The notes: generated from the letters alone by a model not told the origin. DNA of 64,000 nt from Arthrobacter sp. EpRS71 (GCF_001512285.1 NZ_LNUV01000003.1:842059-906058), one strand, 5' to 3'; shown: positions 17,238 to 26,219, counted from the stretch's first letter. Made by a program: numbers and translations.

Positions 17238-18215
17238 GTGACCGGCACCATCGCAAAACAGCCACGAGAAGAATTCACCACCACAGCCCTTGCCCGGACC
17301 GAGCGCTTTGACGCGTGGAACCAGGCCGTGAACAACGCCTTCGTCCCGCTATCCGTGGTGGCCCGGGAGCCGGGCGAATTCGACGGCGGACTCATCAACC
17401 AGACAGTCGGCCCGGTATTCCTCAGCGCCGTGTCCGGAACAGCCAGCCACGTCAGCCGGACCACCAAAGAGATCAAGGCAAACGATCCCGGCCTGGTGAA
17501 ACTCGGTCTCCAGCTCACGGGCTACTCCGTGGTGGCACAGGACGGGCGCGAGGCGGCCCTGACCCCCGGCGACTTCGCCATCTACGACACCACCAGGCCA
17601 TACGACCTCTACTTCGACGACGCCTTCCGCATGATGGTGGTCATGTTCCCTCCCGCGGCCCTCCACCTGAACCGCAAGAACATTGCCACCCTGACAGCCT
17701 CGCGGGTTTCCGGCCGCCAAGGACTCGGCTCACTGACCTCGGCACTCCTCGGGGCGGTGGCCAAGCAATTACACGAAGGATCCGTTGCCGAGGCCGCCAC
17801 CGTCTCGGATGCCCTCATGAACCTGGTCTCCGCCGTCTTCGCAGAGCGGGTGCCGCCGTCGTCGCCTCTTTCGCATGAGCGGCACGCGCTGATGGAGCGG
17901 ATCGATGCGTTCGTCACTGCCCGTCTGGGTGACCCTGAACTGACCGTCAGCGAGATCGCCGCCGCCCACAACGTCTCAGTCCGGTACCTCCAGAAACTCT
18001 TCGAAGAGCGCGACGACACCGTGAGCGCGTGGCTGCGCCGCCAACGGCTGGAGAAATGCCGCACGGACCTGGTCGACCCTCGCCTGCAGCTGAGGCCGGT
18101 GTCGGCCGTGGGGATGCACTGGGGCTTTACTGATGCTTCAAGCTTCTCCCGTGCTTTCAAGAGCGCCTTCGGTTACTCGCCTTCGGAGTACAGATACTCC
18201 TACAGGCCCGCCTGA
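17238..18215 (+). CDS. AraC family transcriptional regulator
   Basis: A 325-residue regulator. Residues about 15-190 form an AraC-binding-2-type sensor (LTPGDFAIYDTTRPYDLYF). Residues about 220-320 hold the two AraC helix-turn-helix units (LTVSEIAAAHNVSVRYLQKL and GFTDASSFSRAFKSAFGYSP). The start is GTG 17238, with AAAGGAG 7 bases upstream. The 213-base divergent spacer to the GMC oxidoreductase gene makes that gene the likely target. Confidence 0.88.
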   Translation: MTGTIAKQPREEFTTTALARTERFDAWNQAVNNAFVPLSVVAREPGEFDGGLINQTVGPVFLSAVSGTASHVSRTTKEIKANDPGLVKLGLQLTGYSVVAQDGREAALTPGDFAIYDTTRPYDLYFDDAFRMMVVMFPPAALHLNRKNIATLTASRVSGRQGLGSLTSALLGAVAKQLHEGSVAEAATVSDALMNLVSAVFAERVPPSSPLSHERHALMERIDAFVTARLGDPELTVSEIAAAHNVSVRYLQKLFEERDDTVSAWLRRQRLEKCRTDLVDPRLQLRPVSAVGMHWGFTDASSFSRAFKSAFGYSPSEYRYSYRPA

Positions 18216-18339
18216 GTCCGACGATCTGCCCGGCACTCAATCGATGGGAGCCACCCCGCATCCCAGTGACTACGGTCAAGAGCGGGAGTAGCCTAGTTCC
18301 AGTTGATGTAGTGGATCTCTGTCCGGCTGGGGTTCTTCC

Positions 18340-18999
18340 GTGGGCCATGTGCAATCGTCGCTGTCCGACCTCCTTGGGGTACTTGCGGACGCCGTCGCCC
18401 CGCAGCATGTAAGGTTCGACGACGGGTCCCCCACCGCCGTCGTTCCTCCACCGGACGCTCCGGTCACCGTGCGGGCGGCAACCCTCACCCGGATTGGAAG
18501 GTCCCGCCGCGAGGGCCCGGCCCTGGACCTCGAACTGACGGTTGCGGTGCAATGCCACGGGCCCGGGCAGCTGGACAACATGGAGCAATTACTCTTGGCC
18601 GTCGAACACCACAGCCAGTACTCCGTAGCATCCAACGGCGAGTTCCGGCCTGAGGAGTATTCCAGCGCAATCGGGCAGGGACTGGGGTTCCTGGTCCGCA
18701 TCCCTGTATCCCTCCGCTTCGAGGAACCCTCCGATCCGCCTGCCCAAGCTGCCGTGGGTGCCGCCGCTGCCGCCCGCCGGATCCGAGGACGGCTGGTGGA
18801 TGGGCACAACAAAGGCATTTCCGACGCCTACATCCACGCACATTCGTCAGCGACCGCCGTTGTCAGTGACGCGACCGGGCATTTTGAGGTCCCCGCGTCG
18901 GCGGACGAAGTTCAACACTTCGCTGTTGCGGTTGACGGCACTGAACGGGAAGTGTCGGCCAGCACCAAGAGCCTGCCCGTGGTCATTCGCTGGGTCTGA
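18340..18999 (+). CDS. Hypothetical protein: Pvc16/DUF4255-like domain plus carboxypeptidase-regulatory-like domain
   Basis: A 219-residue protein. Residues about 1-130 (LSDLLGVLADAVAPQHVRFD, PALDLELTVAVQCHGPGQL, NMEQLLLAVEHH, LGFLVRIPVSLRFEEP) recall the DUF4255/Pvc16 N-terminal domain of contractile tail-like systems. Residues about 145-219 (RIRGRLVDGHNKGISDAYIH, VVSDATGHFEVPA) look like a carboxypeptidase-regulatory beta-sandwich, a combination known in that family. No tail, sheath or baseplate gene lies nearby, so the assignment is weak. GTG 18340 is used as start; GTG 18349 is an alternative. Confidence 0.5.
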   Translation: MGHVQSSLSDLLGVLADAVAPQHVRFDDGSPTAVVPPPDAPVTVRAATLTRIGRSRREGPALDLELTVAVQCHGPGQLDNMEQLLLAVEHHSQYSVASNGEFRPEEYSSAIGQGLGFLVRIPVSLRFEEPSDPPAQAAVGAAAAARRIRGRLVDGHNKGISDAYIHAHSSATAVVSDATGHFEVPASADEVQHFAVAVDGTEREVSASTKSLPVVIRWV

Positions 19000-19047
19000 T
19001 TCCGGAACAGTTTGCCCGCACGGGCCGCTGCCATGAAAAGATCAACC

Positions 19048-20283
19048 ATGCGTCCGATGCAGCACTCCAGCAAACTTCAGAATGTCCGCTACGAACTCCG
19101 TGGGCCCATCCTCCAAGCGGCCAAGGCCATGGAGGCCGAAGGGCACCGTATTCTCAAGATGAATCTTGGCGACACGGCACCGTTTGGACTGGAGGCACCG
19201 GAGTCCGTGGTGGTGGACATGATCCACCACCTTCGCGGCGCGCAGGGCTACAGCGACTCCAAAGGCATCTTCTCCGCCCGCACCGCCATCTCGCAGTACT
19301 ACCAAACGCGCGGGCTGATGACCATCGGCGTCGAGGACGTCTTTGTTGGCAACGGCGTCAGCGAGCTCATCTCCATGAGCCTGCAGGCGTTCATGGAGAA
19401 CGACGACGAAATCCTCGTCCCGGCACCCGATTACCCTTTGTGGACTGCGGCAGTGACCCTGACGGGCGGCAAACCCGTTCACTACCTGTGCGACGAGGAG
19501 GAGAACTGGTGGCCGGACATGTCCGATGTGGAAGCCAAGATCACCCCGCGCACCAAGGGCATAGTGATCATCAACCCGAACAACCCCACCGGCGCCGTCT
19601 ACCCCCGGCACATTCTGGAGCAGTTCGCAGCGCTGGCCAGGAAGCACGGCCTCGTCCTTTTCTCTGATGAGATCTACGAGAAAATCCGCTACGTGGATGC
19701 CCCGCACATTCACACCGCAGCCGTGGCCGATGACGTTTGCGTGCTGACGTTCAGCGGATTGTCCAAGGCATACCGTATGCCGGGATACCGGGCGGGCTGG
19801 GTTGCCGTCACCGGGCCCCGCACCGCAACCGCTGCCTACCGGGAATCCTTGGAGCTGCTGGCCTCCCTGCGATTGTGTGCCAATGTTCCGGCCCAGCACG
19901 CCATCCAGACCTGTCTGGGTGGGTACCAAAGCATCGATGCGCTCATTCGTCCCGGCGGCCGCCTCCGTGAGCAGCGGGACCTCGCATGGAAGTTACTGAC
20001 TGCTATCCCGGGCGTCAGCTGCGTACCCGCGGCGGGAGCCATGTATCTGTTCCCGCGCCTGGACCCGGAGATCTATCCCATTGCCTCGGATGAGAAGTTC
20101 GTCCTCCAACTACTTCAGGAACAGAAAATCCTGGTCTCGCACGGGACCGCGTTCAACTGGCCCACGCCGGACCATTTCCGGTTCGTGATCCTGCCGGCTG
20201 TGGAGGACATCGAGGAAGCCGTGCGCCGGATTTCCACCTACCTTGCTGCGTATCGGAACCGCCCGGCGGACGCACCCAACTAG
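19048..20283 (+). CDS. Pyridoxal-phosphate aminotransferase, alanine-type (AlaA/AlaT-like)
   Basis: A class I/II aminotransferase of about 411 residues. It shows ELRGPILQAAKAMEAEGHRI and KMNLGDTAPFGLEAPESV as in E. coli AlaA, INPNNPTGAVYP, LFSDEIYEKIRY with the PLP-contacting Asp and Tyr, and the Schiff-base Lys in TFSGLSKAYRMPGYRAGW. The reaction is probably pyruvate plus glutamate to alanine plus 2-oxoglutarate. Starts at 19033, 19048 and 19057 are all possible and none has a strong ribosome site. The last two codons and the stop lie inside a 66-bp palindromic repeat. Confidence 0.88.
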   Translation: MRPMQHSSKLQNVRYELRGPILQAAKAMEAEGHRILKMNLGDTAPFGLEAPESVVVDMIHHLRGAQGYSDSKGIFSARTAISQYYQTRGLMTIGVEDVFVGNGVSELISMSLQAFMENDDEILVPAPDYPLWTAAVTLTGGKPVHYLCDEEENWWPDMSDVEAKITPRTKGIVIINPNNPTGAVYPRHILEQFAALARKHGLVLFSDEIYEKIRYVDAPHIHTAAVADDVCVLTFSGLSKAYRMPGYRAGWVAVTGPRTATAAYRESLELLASLRLCANVPAQHAIQTCLGGYQSIDALIRPGGRLREQRDLAWKLLTAIPGVSCVPAAGAMYLFPRLDPEIYPIASDEKFVLQLLQEQKILVSHGTAFNWPTPDHFRFVILPAVEDIEEAVRRISTYLAAYRNRPADAPN

Positions 20284-20340
20284 GTCGCAGATCAGGTCGT
20301 TTTGAGCGCTGAGAACGACCTGAACTGCTACCTAGTTGGG
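20275..20340. repeat. 66-bp palindromic repeat, copy 1
   Basis: A near-perfect palindrome with outer arms CCCAACTAGGT/ACCTAGTTGGG, inner arms AGGTCGTT/AACGACCT and AGCGCT at the centre. It covers the last codons and stop of the aminotransferase gene and lies between two convergent genes. Two further copies of identical length occur at 29871-29936 and 51116-51181. The outer arms of this copy carry compensating changes relative to the others, so pairing appears to be conserved. Confidence 0.9.
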
Positions 20341-20351
20341 CGGGGGAACAG

Positions 20352-21389
20352 CTATAGCGCAGGGTCCACCATGGTCATGCCAGCAGGGTTGGCTTGGTCG
20401 AAGCCGGGCAGGAGTGCTGCAGCGTCTTCCAAGCCAATGGTTCGTTCGATCAGCAGCTGTGGCTTGAGCGCACCCTGTTCAATGAGCGCCATCATGCCCG
20501 GATAGTCCACAGCGGCCATACCGTGACTGCCCAAGAGGTCCAGTTCCCAGCCGATCACGCGTGCCATGGGTACCTGCGGGTTACCGTCGATGGACGGCAG
20601 CAAACCGATCTGGACGTGCCGGCCGCGCCGTCGAAGGCTCAGGATCGCATCGGCGCAGGTCTGTTCACTTCCGACGGCGTCTACCGCCACATGGGTGCCT
20701 CCGCCGGAAAGGGCGTTGACTGCGGCCGGGATATCCGCACCATCAGCGAGCACCGTATGGTCGGCGCCCAACCGCGCGGCCACAGCCAGGGCATCGGGGT
20801 TCCGGTCCACAGCAACCACCTTCGCTCCCATGGCCTTGGCAATCATCACAGCGCTCAGCCCCACTCCGCCCGCGCCCACCACGGTCACCCACTCGCCGGC
20901 CTTGACCTGCGCACGGGCAGCCAAAGCACGGTATGCCGTGGCGAAGCGGCAGCCGAGACTTGCCGCCGTCGTAAATTCAACGCCGTCAGGTATGGCAACC
21001 AAGTTGCTGTCGGCAGCATGCAGGGCCACAAACTCGGCGAACGATCCCCAGTGGGTAAAGCCGGGCTGCTGTTGGTCCGGACAGACCTGCGCCACGCCGG
21101 CCAGGCACCATTCGCAGGTGCCGCACCCGCAGACGAAGGGGACGGTGACGCGGTCGCCAACCTTCCAGCACTGAACACCTTCGCCGACGGCGTCGATCAC
21201 ACCGGCGAGTTCATGGCCGGGCACATGGGGCATGGCGATGTCATCGTGGCCGGCCCAGGCATGCCAGTCGCTGCGGCACATGCCTGTTGCCAACACTTTC
21301 ACCACCACACCTCCCGCGGGAGCTTGGGGTTTGGCGACTTCCCTCACATCGGGCTGGGTCCGGACCTCATCAAAAACTACTGCGCGCAT
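20352..21389 (-). CDS. Zinc-dependent alcohol dehydrogenase
   Basis: A 345-residue medium-chain dehydrogenase. Catalytic zinc ligands lie in TGMCRSDWHAW and HVPGHELAGVIDAVG. The structural zinc Cys cluster is CGCGTCEWCLAGVAQVC, and the NAD(P) fold is VTVVGAGGVGLSAVMIAKAM. The sequence is complete and of normal length; the substrate alcohol is unknown. It is divergent from the CMD/ECF41 pair, with a 93-base shared spacer, so co-control is possible: oxidoreductases are frequent partners of ECF41 factors. Confidence 0.9.
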   Translation of the reverse strand: MRAVVFDEVRTQPDVREVAKPQAPAGGVVVKVLATGMCRSDWHAWAGHDDIAMPHVPGHELAGVIDAVGEGVQCWKVGDRVTVPFVCGCGTCEWCLAGVAQVCPDQQQPGFTHWGSFAEFVALHAADSNLVAIPDGVEFTTAASLGCRFATAYRALAARAQVKAGEWVTVVGAGGVGLSAVMIAKAMGAKVVAVDRNPDALAVAARLGADHTVLADGADIPAAVNALSGGGTHVAVDAVGSEQTCADAILSLRRRGRHVQIGLLPSIDGNPQVPMARVIGWELDLLGSHGMAAVDYPGMMALIEQGALKPQLLIERTIGLEDAAALLPGFDQANPAGMTMVDPAL

Positions 21390-21416
21390 CGACTGACTCT
21401 AACAATTTGCCGGAAC

Positions 21417-21443
21417 TGTCACACTTTCGGCGTCGTATCCGAC
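21417..21443 (+). promoter_or_regulatory. Candidate ECF41 (SigJ-type) promoter
   Basis: TGTCACA at 21417-21423, then a 16-base spacer and CGAC at 21440-21443, 39 bases before the CMD gene. ECF41 factors are reported to recognise TGTCACA with CGTC about 16-17 bases on; the -10 element here differs by one base. It would drive both the CMD gene and the sigma gene. Confidence 0.5.
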
Positions 21444-21482
21444 ATCCCTGATGTAAGCCACTATCGCTGAAGGGAAAACATC

Positions 21483-21941
21483 ATGCCCCGCATCAACATC
21501 GGCCGCAGCAACAAGCTTGGTTACGCCGCCGTCATTGGCCTTGAAGGTTATGCACGCAAATCCGTGGATCCTGACCTGTATGAACTCATCAAGCTCCGCG
21601 CCTCCATCCTCAACGGCTGCGGATTCTGCGTCGACATGCACGCCACTGACGGCCGGAAGCGCGGCATCCCCTCCCGCAAGCTCCACGCGGTAGCGGCGTG
21701 GCAGCACTCTAAGGTGTTCTTCGATGCGCGCGAGCAGGCGGTGCTCGCCCTGACGGATGCACTAACCCAGCTCGGTCCGGATACCGTCACCGACGACATT
21801 TGGAATGCTGCGGCCACCCATTTTGACGACAGCCAGATGGGTGGACTCATCATGGCCATCTCCACCATCAATGTGTGGAACAGGATCGCCATCAGCACGC
21901 AAATGGAACCGCCCGTGGATGAGAAGAACCCGGTCATCTGA
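21483..21941 (+). CDS. Carboxymuconolactone decarboxylase (AhpD-like) family protein
   Basis: A 152-residue helical protein. The AhpD-type redox motif CGFCVDMHATDG (CxxC followed by His) lies near residues 47-58, in the context LIKLRASILNGCGFC. Such proteins reduce peroxides or act as thiol peroxidases; the true decarboxylase function is unlikely. It sits 17 bases upstream of the ECF41 sigma gene and behind a matching promoter. CMD proteins are the standard output genes of ECF41 sigma factors, so it is probably the main target of SigJ. Confidence 0.88.
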   Translation: MPRINIGRSNKLGYAAVIGLEGYARKSVDPDLYELIKLRASILNGCGFCVDMHATDGRKRGIPSRKLHAVAAWQHSKVFFDAREQAVLALTDALTQLGPDTVTDDIWNAAATHFDDSQMGGLIMAISTINVWNRIAISTQMEPPVDEKNPVI

Positions 21942-21958
21942 AAGGTAGCGTTGGCAGC

Positions 21959-22867
21959 ATGAGTCTTGCGGTGTCGGCCACTTCGGCGTGGCAGAGCGAA
22001 CGGAATCGCCTCTTGGGGATTGCCTACCGGATGTTGGGCGACTTCGGCCATGCCGAGGACGTCGTCTCGGAGGTGGCTATCGACGCCGTGCGGCAGGAGC
22101 GGAACGCCGACGCCGGCCGGGTCGAGTCCTGGCCCGCGTGGCTGACGACGGTGTGCGTACGCCGCTCCGTTGACCGGGTACGCCAGCTCGCCGCGGTGCG
22201 GGAGGACTACACAGGGCCGTGGTTGCCCGAGCCAGTGGATGCGGCCACCCTTCCGGAAGAGACCGTGGCCAACCGCGAGCTCCTGTCCCTGACCTTGCTG
22301 CATTTGGCCGAGCAACTGGCCCCAGAAGCCAGGGCAGCGCTCGTATTGCACCGCGCCTTCGCGATGCCCGCCCCGGAGATCGCGGAAATCCTGGAAAAGA
22401 CCCCCGCTGCCGTGCGCCAGATGATTTCACGGGCCGAGCGTCGTTTGGAGATCGATCCGGACGCACCCGCACCCCGGGCCAAGGATCGCGCGGCCTTGGA
22501 GAAGCTGGTACGGGCCATAGAACAGGGCGAAATTGACACGGTTGTAGCCATGCTGGACCGGGACGCCGTTCTGTGGGCCGATGGCGGCGGCAAGGTCAAG
22601 AGCTCCATGAACCCGTTGTTCGGGGCGGCCCGGATCGCGCGCTTCTTCGCGGGCATCCTCGCCAAAGCGGTGGTTTTCGATCCGGTGATGCCGGTGAGCG
22701 TTGGGGTGATTGGGGTCAATGGCGAGGCGGCCCTGGTGCTCAGGCATCATGGCCGCTCCGACATCCTGGTGATCAACACCGGCCCGGACGGGAGCATCCG
22801 GGAACTGCGCCAAGTGTCCAACCCGGACAAATTGACGCGGATTTCGTTGTCCGCCGGCGCGAAGTAG
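21959..22867 (+). CDS. sigJ: ECF41-type RNA polymerase sigma factor (SigJ-like)
   Basis: A 302-residue protein. Sigma region 2 lies at about residues 10-80 (RNRLLGIAYRMLGDFGHAED). Region 4 lies at about 115-165 (LVLHRAFAMPAPEIAEILEK, AAVRQMISRAERRL). A C-terminal SnoaL-like domain occupies about residues 180-300. The extra domain, which in ECF41 factors both activates and restrains the sigma, replaces a separate anti-sigma factor; none is encoded nearby. The operon with a CMD gene is the classic ECF41 arrangement. Confidence 0.9.
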   Translation: MSLAVSATSAWQSERNRLLGIAYRMLGDFGHAEDVVSEVAIDAVRQERNADAGRVESWPAWLTTVCVRRSVDRVRQLAAVREDYTGPWLPEPVDAATLPEETVANRELLSLTLLHLAEQLAPEARAALVLHRAFAMPAPEIAEILEKTPAAVRQMISRAERRLEIDPDAPAPRAKDRAALEKLVRAIEQGEIDTVVAMLDRDAVLWADGGGKVKSSMNPLFGAARIARFFAGILAKAVVFDPVMPVSVGVIGVNGEAALVLRHHGRSDILVINTGPDGSIRELRQVSNPDKLTRISLSAGAK

Positions 22868-22898
22868 CGGGAAACCTGCCAGGTCGCTGGATATTTCC

Positions 22899-23357
22899 CT
22901 ACGACGTGGAAGGATTCCCGCGAACTCGCCCAGGCCGCCAACGCCGGAGGCGGGCCACCAGCGTGGCGGCGAGTAACGCCGTCGTGATTTCCAGTCCGAT
23001 CACCAGCAGCAGTTGCGCTGCGCCGGACGTATCAACAGCGTTCGACGCCGGTCCCCCGCCGTGGGCGTGTCCGGAGCCGCCTGCTCCCAGCAGCAGGACG
23101 GTGTGCAGTCCCACCATGGCCAGGGCTGAGATGGTCACTTGATGGAGCGCGCCCACGCGACTGTGGCGCCAAATGTGGACCGTGCACGGAACGCAGATGG
23201 CGGCCAAGGCGATCATGAGGACGCCCAGCCACGCGTCGTGGTGTCCCGAGGCTGCGAGCCACAGATGCACCAGGCAAGAGACAGCCGTGAGGGCCGCGCA
23301 GATCCGGGGATGGAGGACGGGCCCGGCTAACCGGACCCGTCCCGCCGTGGTGGTCAT
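22899..23357 (-). CDS. Hypothetical four-helix membrane protein after the amine oxidase gene
   Basis: A 152-residue protein from ATG 23357, with hydrophobic segments at about residues 14-35 (ICAALTAVSCLVHLWLA), 43-60, 71-93 and 113-135. It carries several His residues in loops (HHDAW, GHAHGGG). It begins 20 bases after the amine oxidase stop on the same strand, so it is probably co-transcribed. Helix number and His placement recall small membrane proteins linked to copper handling, but no family was recognised. Confidence 0.6.
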   Translation of the reverse strand: MTTTAGRVRLAGPVLHPRICAALTAVSCLVHLWLAASGHHDAWLGVLMIALAAICVPCTVHIWRHSRVGALHQVTISALAMVGLHTVLLLGAGGSGHAHGGGPASNAVDTSGAAQLLLVIGLEITTALLAATLVARLRRWRPGRVRGNPSTS

Positions 23358-23376
23358 GGTGTGTCCCGGAGCGGTT

Positions 23377-25383
23377 CTAGTGGCAGTGCCCGGCGGGCTC
23401 GCCGTGCTCACCGTACGCGCCGTGTTCGGCGTGTTCGCCGTGTTCGCCGGCAGCGGCGCTGTGGCAGCTCGAACCCGAGGTGTTGGCCGGCACATCCAGA
23501 ACGGGGCTGCGATCGAAGAACCCTTCGGGGCGGAGTTTGAAGCCGACCGTGTCCACCGGCATGATCGGCCAGTCCTCCACGCGCGGGAAGTGCGTGAGGC
23601 CGAAGGTGTGCCAGAGGACGATGTCCTGTCCGTCGATGTCGCGGTCTTGGGCAACGTAGGCCAGCAGCCCGGCACCGCCGGAGTGCTGGTTCACGAAGTC
23701 GCCCGTGGGGTAACGCTCCTCGTCGGCGTAGCGGGTGACCCACACGTCCTTGGTGGCGAAAGCCGCGCGCTTGGCAATGGATGAGCCGGGATCGGCCAAG
23801 AGCGTGGGCTGGTTCTCGGCGTGGAGTTTGTAGCCAACAGGCTCGCCCAGACGGTTCTTCGAATCCGGGTTGGAAATGATCCACGTCCGGCCTGCGCGGG
23901 CGTCTGCTTCGCGAACGGCCTCGGACTCTTTCGCCAGGAGTGTGCGCTTGCGGGAGAAGGCATTGCCGCGCTCGTTGCCTTCGCCCATGGCCTGGCGGAC
24001 CACGTCTTCTTCCTCCACGCGGTTGGTGAAACCGTCAATGGCCATGTCCAGGCGGGCGCTGAACAGGTGCTGGTGGAAGGGCGCGCCGAGGCCCGGGGCG
24101 AGCTGGGAAATGTTGTCTGAGCCGCCTTCCGGGAACGCGCTGGTGAAGACGACGCCGGTTGCCTTGGCTTCGAATTCGATGGTGCCGTCCAGGTAGAGGT
24201 ACCAGTAGAAGCCGTAGTCGTAGTTGCCGATGGTGGTGAAGAAGGAGATCACCAGGCGGCGGTTGCGGCGGGTGTAGTTGATGCCGGTCCAGAGGTCGGA
24301 GTGCTTGGAGAGGATGCCCCAGTCTTCCTCGTGCATGCAGATGCCGTTGCGGATTTCGCGGGGGTTGCCGAACGCGTCGCTGATGACCGGGCTGAGGTAG
24401 GTGATGTCACCCAGGCAGTCGCAACCTAGTTCCAAGGAGTTCGCGTACTGGCCCACCAGGTATTCGCCGGTATCGAAGTAGTTCTGCCAGGACCTGATGG
24501 GCGAAGGGTCACCGTAGGGCACCACCATTTCGGCGATGGAGGCCCGGTTGATGATGGGCCTGAGCCGGTCGCCGTCCTGGAAGGCCAGGTTGTGGAGGAC
24601 AACTCCTTCGCGGACGTCGAAGCCCACGTCCACGCTCCACTTTTCCCACTCGACGTGGTTGCCACCCGTGACGGTGAAGCTGGGGCCTTCTGGCTGCGTG
24701 ATGCTGATGGGCTTCTGGGTTTCCCGGAGCGGGCCGGTCAGTTCAGGGTCCGTGTAGTTTCCGTGCTCTGCAGGGATCGGCATGACGCCGAGGTCAATGA
24801 CCTGGGTGACTTCCTTGTTGACCACGTCCACGTAGGCTACGAGTCCATCCACGGGGTGCGCCCAGGCGCTGTCCTCGGGGAAGTCCTGCACAAAAGCGAG
24901 CCCACGGAGGATGCGCCGGCCCCTTTCGTCGTCATATTCAAAGACGCCGGCGGACAACGGAGCAACACGAACCTTCTCTACGTCCAACTCCCGGGCCGCG
25001 AGCGCAGCCAGCCAACGCTCATCGGTGGCGAGGAGTGTCTCCACCACCTCGAATTCTTCTTCCAACACAGGGAGTTCACCGGAGACCTTGGTGTCCAGTT
25101 CTGTTGAGGAGAGGATCTCGCCGCGGGTCACCGAGACAAGGACATCCTCGGGGGCGCCGCCGGAGATGTCGTGGAGGAAGACCCGGAACCGACGGTCCTG
25201 CCCTGACTGGCCACGGGCCGGGTCCAGCAGCCCCAAATAGGCGATGCGTTTCTCGGCGCCAAGGTGGCCGGCGGCCTGCAGGATTCCCTGCACCTGGGAG
25301 ATTTCGGCGCCCGTTGCCAGGGCGTACTGTGCTTCCTCAATGGCGGTGGCGTCGGTTGCTGTCTCAGTTGCTGTGGGCGTCAT
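23377..25383 (-). CDS. Copper-containing primary-amine oxidase (tyramine/phenethylamine oxidase type)
   Basis: A 668-residue quinoprotein amine oxidase. The topaquinone precursor is Tyr388 in TIGNYDYGF and the catalytic base is Asp304 in YFDTGEY. Copper ligands are the HQH of [11 protein letters not shown] and the later His of [10 protein letters not shown]. It oxidises primary amines to aldehyde, ammonia and H2O2; Arthrobacter enzymes act on phenethylamine, tyramine or histamine. The last about 30 residues are rich in His and Glu, with two Cys ([14 protein letters not shown]), an unusual metal-binding tail. It is divergent from a TetR regulator across a 123-base spacer with a palindromic operator. 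Confidence 0.95.
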   Translation of the reverse strand: MTPTATETATDATAIEEAQYALATGAEISQVQGILQAAGHLGAEKRIAYLGLLDPARGQSGQDRRFRVFLHDISGGAPEDVLVSVTRGEILSSTELDTKVSGELPVLEEEFEVVETLLATDERWLAALAARELDVEKVRVAPLSAGVFEYDDERGRRILRGLAFVQDFPEDSAWAHPVDGLVAYVDVVNKEVTQVIDLGVMPIPAEHGNYTDPELTGPLRETQKPISITQPEGPSFTVTGGNHVEWEKWSVDVGFDVREGVVLHNLAFQDGDRLRPIINRASIAEMVVPYGDPSPIRSWQNYFDTGEYLVGQYANSLELGCDCLGDITYLSPVISDAFGNPREIRNGICMHEEDWGILSKHSDLWTGINYTRRNRRLVISFFTTIGNYDYGFYWYLYLDGTIEFEAKATGVVFTSAFPEGGSDNISQLAPGLGAPFHQHLFSARLDMAIDGFTNRVEEEDVVRQAMGEGNERGNAFSRKRTLLAKESEAVREADARAGRTWIISNPDSKNRLGEPVGYKLHAENQPTLLADPGSSIAKRAAFATKDVWVTRYADEERYPTGDFVNQHSGGAGLLAYVAQDRDIDGQDIVLWHTFGLTHFPRVEDWPIMPVDTVGFKLRPEGFFDRSPVLDVPANTSGSSCHSAAAGEHGEHAEHGAYGEHGEPAGHCH

Positions 25384-25421
25384 GGCTGCCTCTTGTCCGG
25401 GACCTATGATGGGTCAGGATT

Positions 25422-25445
25422 TATTTTCTATAGGTGTAGAGAATA
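25422..25445. promoter_or_regulatory. Candidate TetR operator between amine oxidase and regulator
   Basis: An imperfect palindrome TATTTTCTA-N6-TAGAGAATA (one mismatch per arm) lies in the spacer between the divergent amine oxidase and TetR genes. It is AT-rich against a GC-rich background and so probably overlaps both promoters. A direct repeat GATGGGTCA flanks it at 25408 and 25458. Confidence 0.6.
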
Positions 25446-25506
25446 ACCAAAACGTAAGATGGGTCACAAGACCTGTCCGCCATTTATTTTTCCGGGAGCC
25501 CCTCCA

Positions 25507-26097
25507 GTGCCAAAGATTGTGGACCACGATCAACGACGCCTCGAGCTGGTGGACGCAACCTGGCGGATCATCGCGAAGCTTGGCATGGAGGGCGCCACCA
25601 TGCGGGAAATTGCCGAGGAAGCCGGCTTCGCCAACGGCGCCCTCAAGCCCTACTTCCCCACCAAAGACCTCCTGCTGACCTCCGCGTTCGGGCACGTCTT
25701 CAACCGCACCAACCAGCGCATCGCCACCATGACCGAGGGACTATCAGGCGTCGCGGCCCTCCGCGCGTTCTGCGCCGAAGTCCTGCCGCTGGATGAGGAA
25801 CGCGTCAACGAAGCGCGGATCGTGATCCCGTTCTGGCAAAAGGCGCTCAACGACGCCCATATGGCCGCACTTCACAGCAAGTCCATGCGGCAGTGGCACT
25901 CCACCCTTGCGGCGCATTGCGCAGCAGCCCGCACGGCAGGCGAGATCAAAGCCCCCATCGGGGACGCCGCCGTCGCCGATCACCTGCTGAACATGATGCT
26001 CGGCGCGCAGATAGTTGTGGCACTGTCCCCCGCCGAGCATTTCTCGCAGGACCTTGCGGGGCAGCTGGATAACTACCTCGCGCTGCTGGCCGGCTAA
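25507..26097 (+). CDS. TetR family transcriptional regulator
   Basis: A 196-residue regulator from GTG 25507. The N-terminal HTH is RRLELVDATWRIIAKLGMEG followed by TMREIAEEAGFANGALKPYF. The C-terminal part matches the TetR_C ligand-binding type (VIPFWQKALNDAHMAALHS). A start 16 codons upstream (ATG 25459) is possible but would lie close to the operator. It likely represses the divergent amine oxidase gene and responds to an amine or aldehyde. The stop is followed directly by a 36-bp repeat of the lysE 3' end. Confidence 0.88.
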   Translation: MPKIVDHDQRRLELVDATWRIIAKLGMEGATMREIAEEAGFANGALKPYFPTKDLLLTSAFGHVFNRTNQRIATMTEGLSGVAALRAFCAEVLPLDEERVNEARIVIPFWQKALNDAHMAALHSKSMRQWHSTLAAHCAAARTAGEIKAPIGDAAVADHLLNMMLGAQIVVALSPAEHFSQDLAGQLDNYLALLAG

Positions 26098-26133
26098 CTA
26101 GCTCGTGGCGCCCGAGGCCACCACGCCCACGCC
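26098..26133. repeat. Left direct repeat bounding the AbiE-like cassette (lysE 3'-end copy)
   Basis: 36 bp that match 27622-27657 with one mismatch, starting from the lysE stop codon. Read on the minus strand it encodes the same end, VGVVASGATS stop, as the intact lysE gene; the single difference is a synonymous third-position change. Weaker similarity continues for about 25 bases. It is a displaced or duplicated gene end about 1.5 kb from the intact one. Confidence 0.8.
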
Positions 26134-26183
26134 TCCCGGGCCGATGGCCACCGCACTTCCAGTAGGCTCTTGACCCAGGGCTG

Positions 26184-26219
26184 ATTACATATTCATAGCG
26201 ATACCGATATGATTATGAA
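26184..26219 (+). promoter_or_regulatory. Leaderless promoter and inverted repeat of the AbiE-like cassette
   Basis: ATTACA (26184-26189), 18 bases, then TATGAT (26208-26213), six bases before the ATG at 26220. No ribosome site is present, which suggests transcription starts at the initiation codon. The inverted repeat TTCATA-N16-TATGAA (26192-26219) spans the promoter and is a candidate site for autorepression by the HTH antitoxin. Confidence 0.5.
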
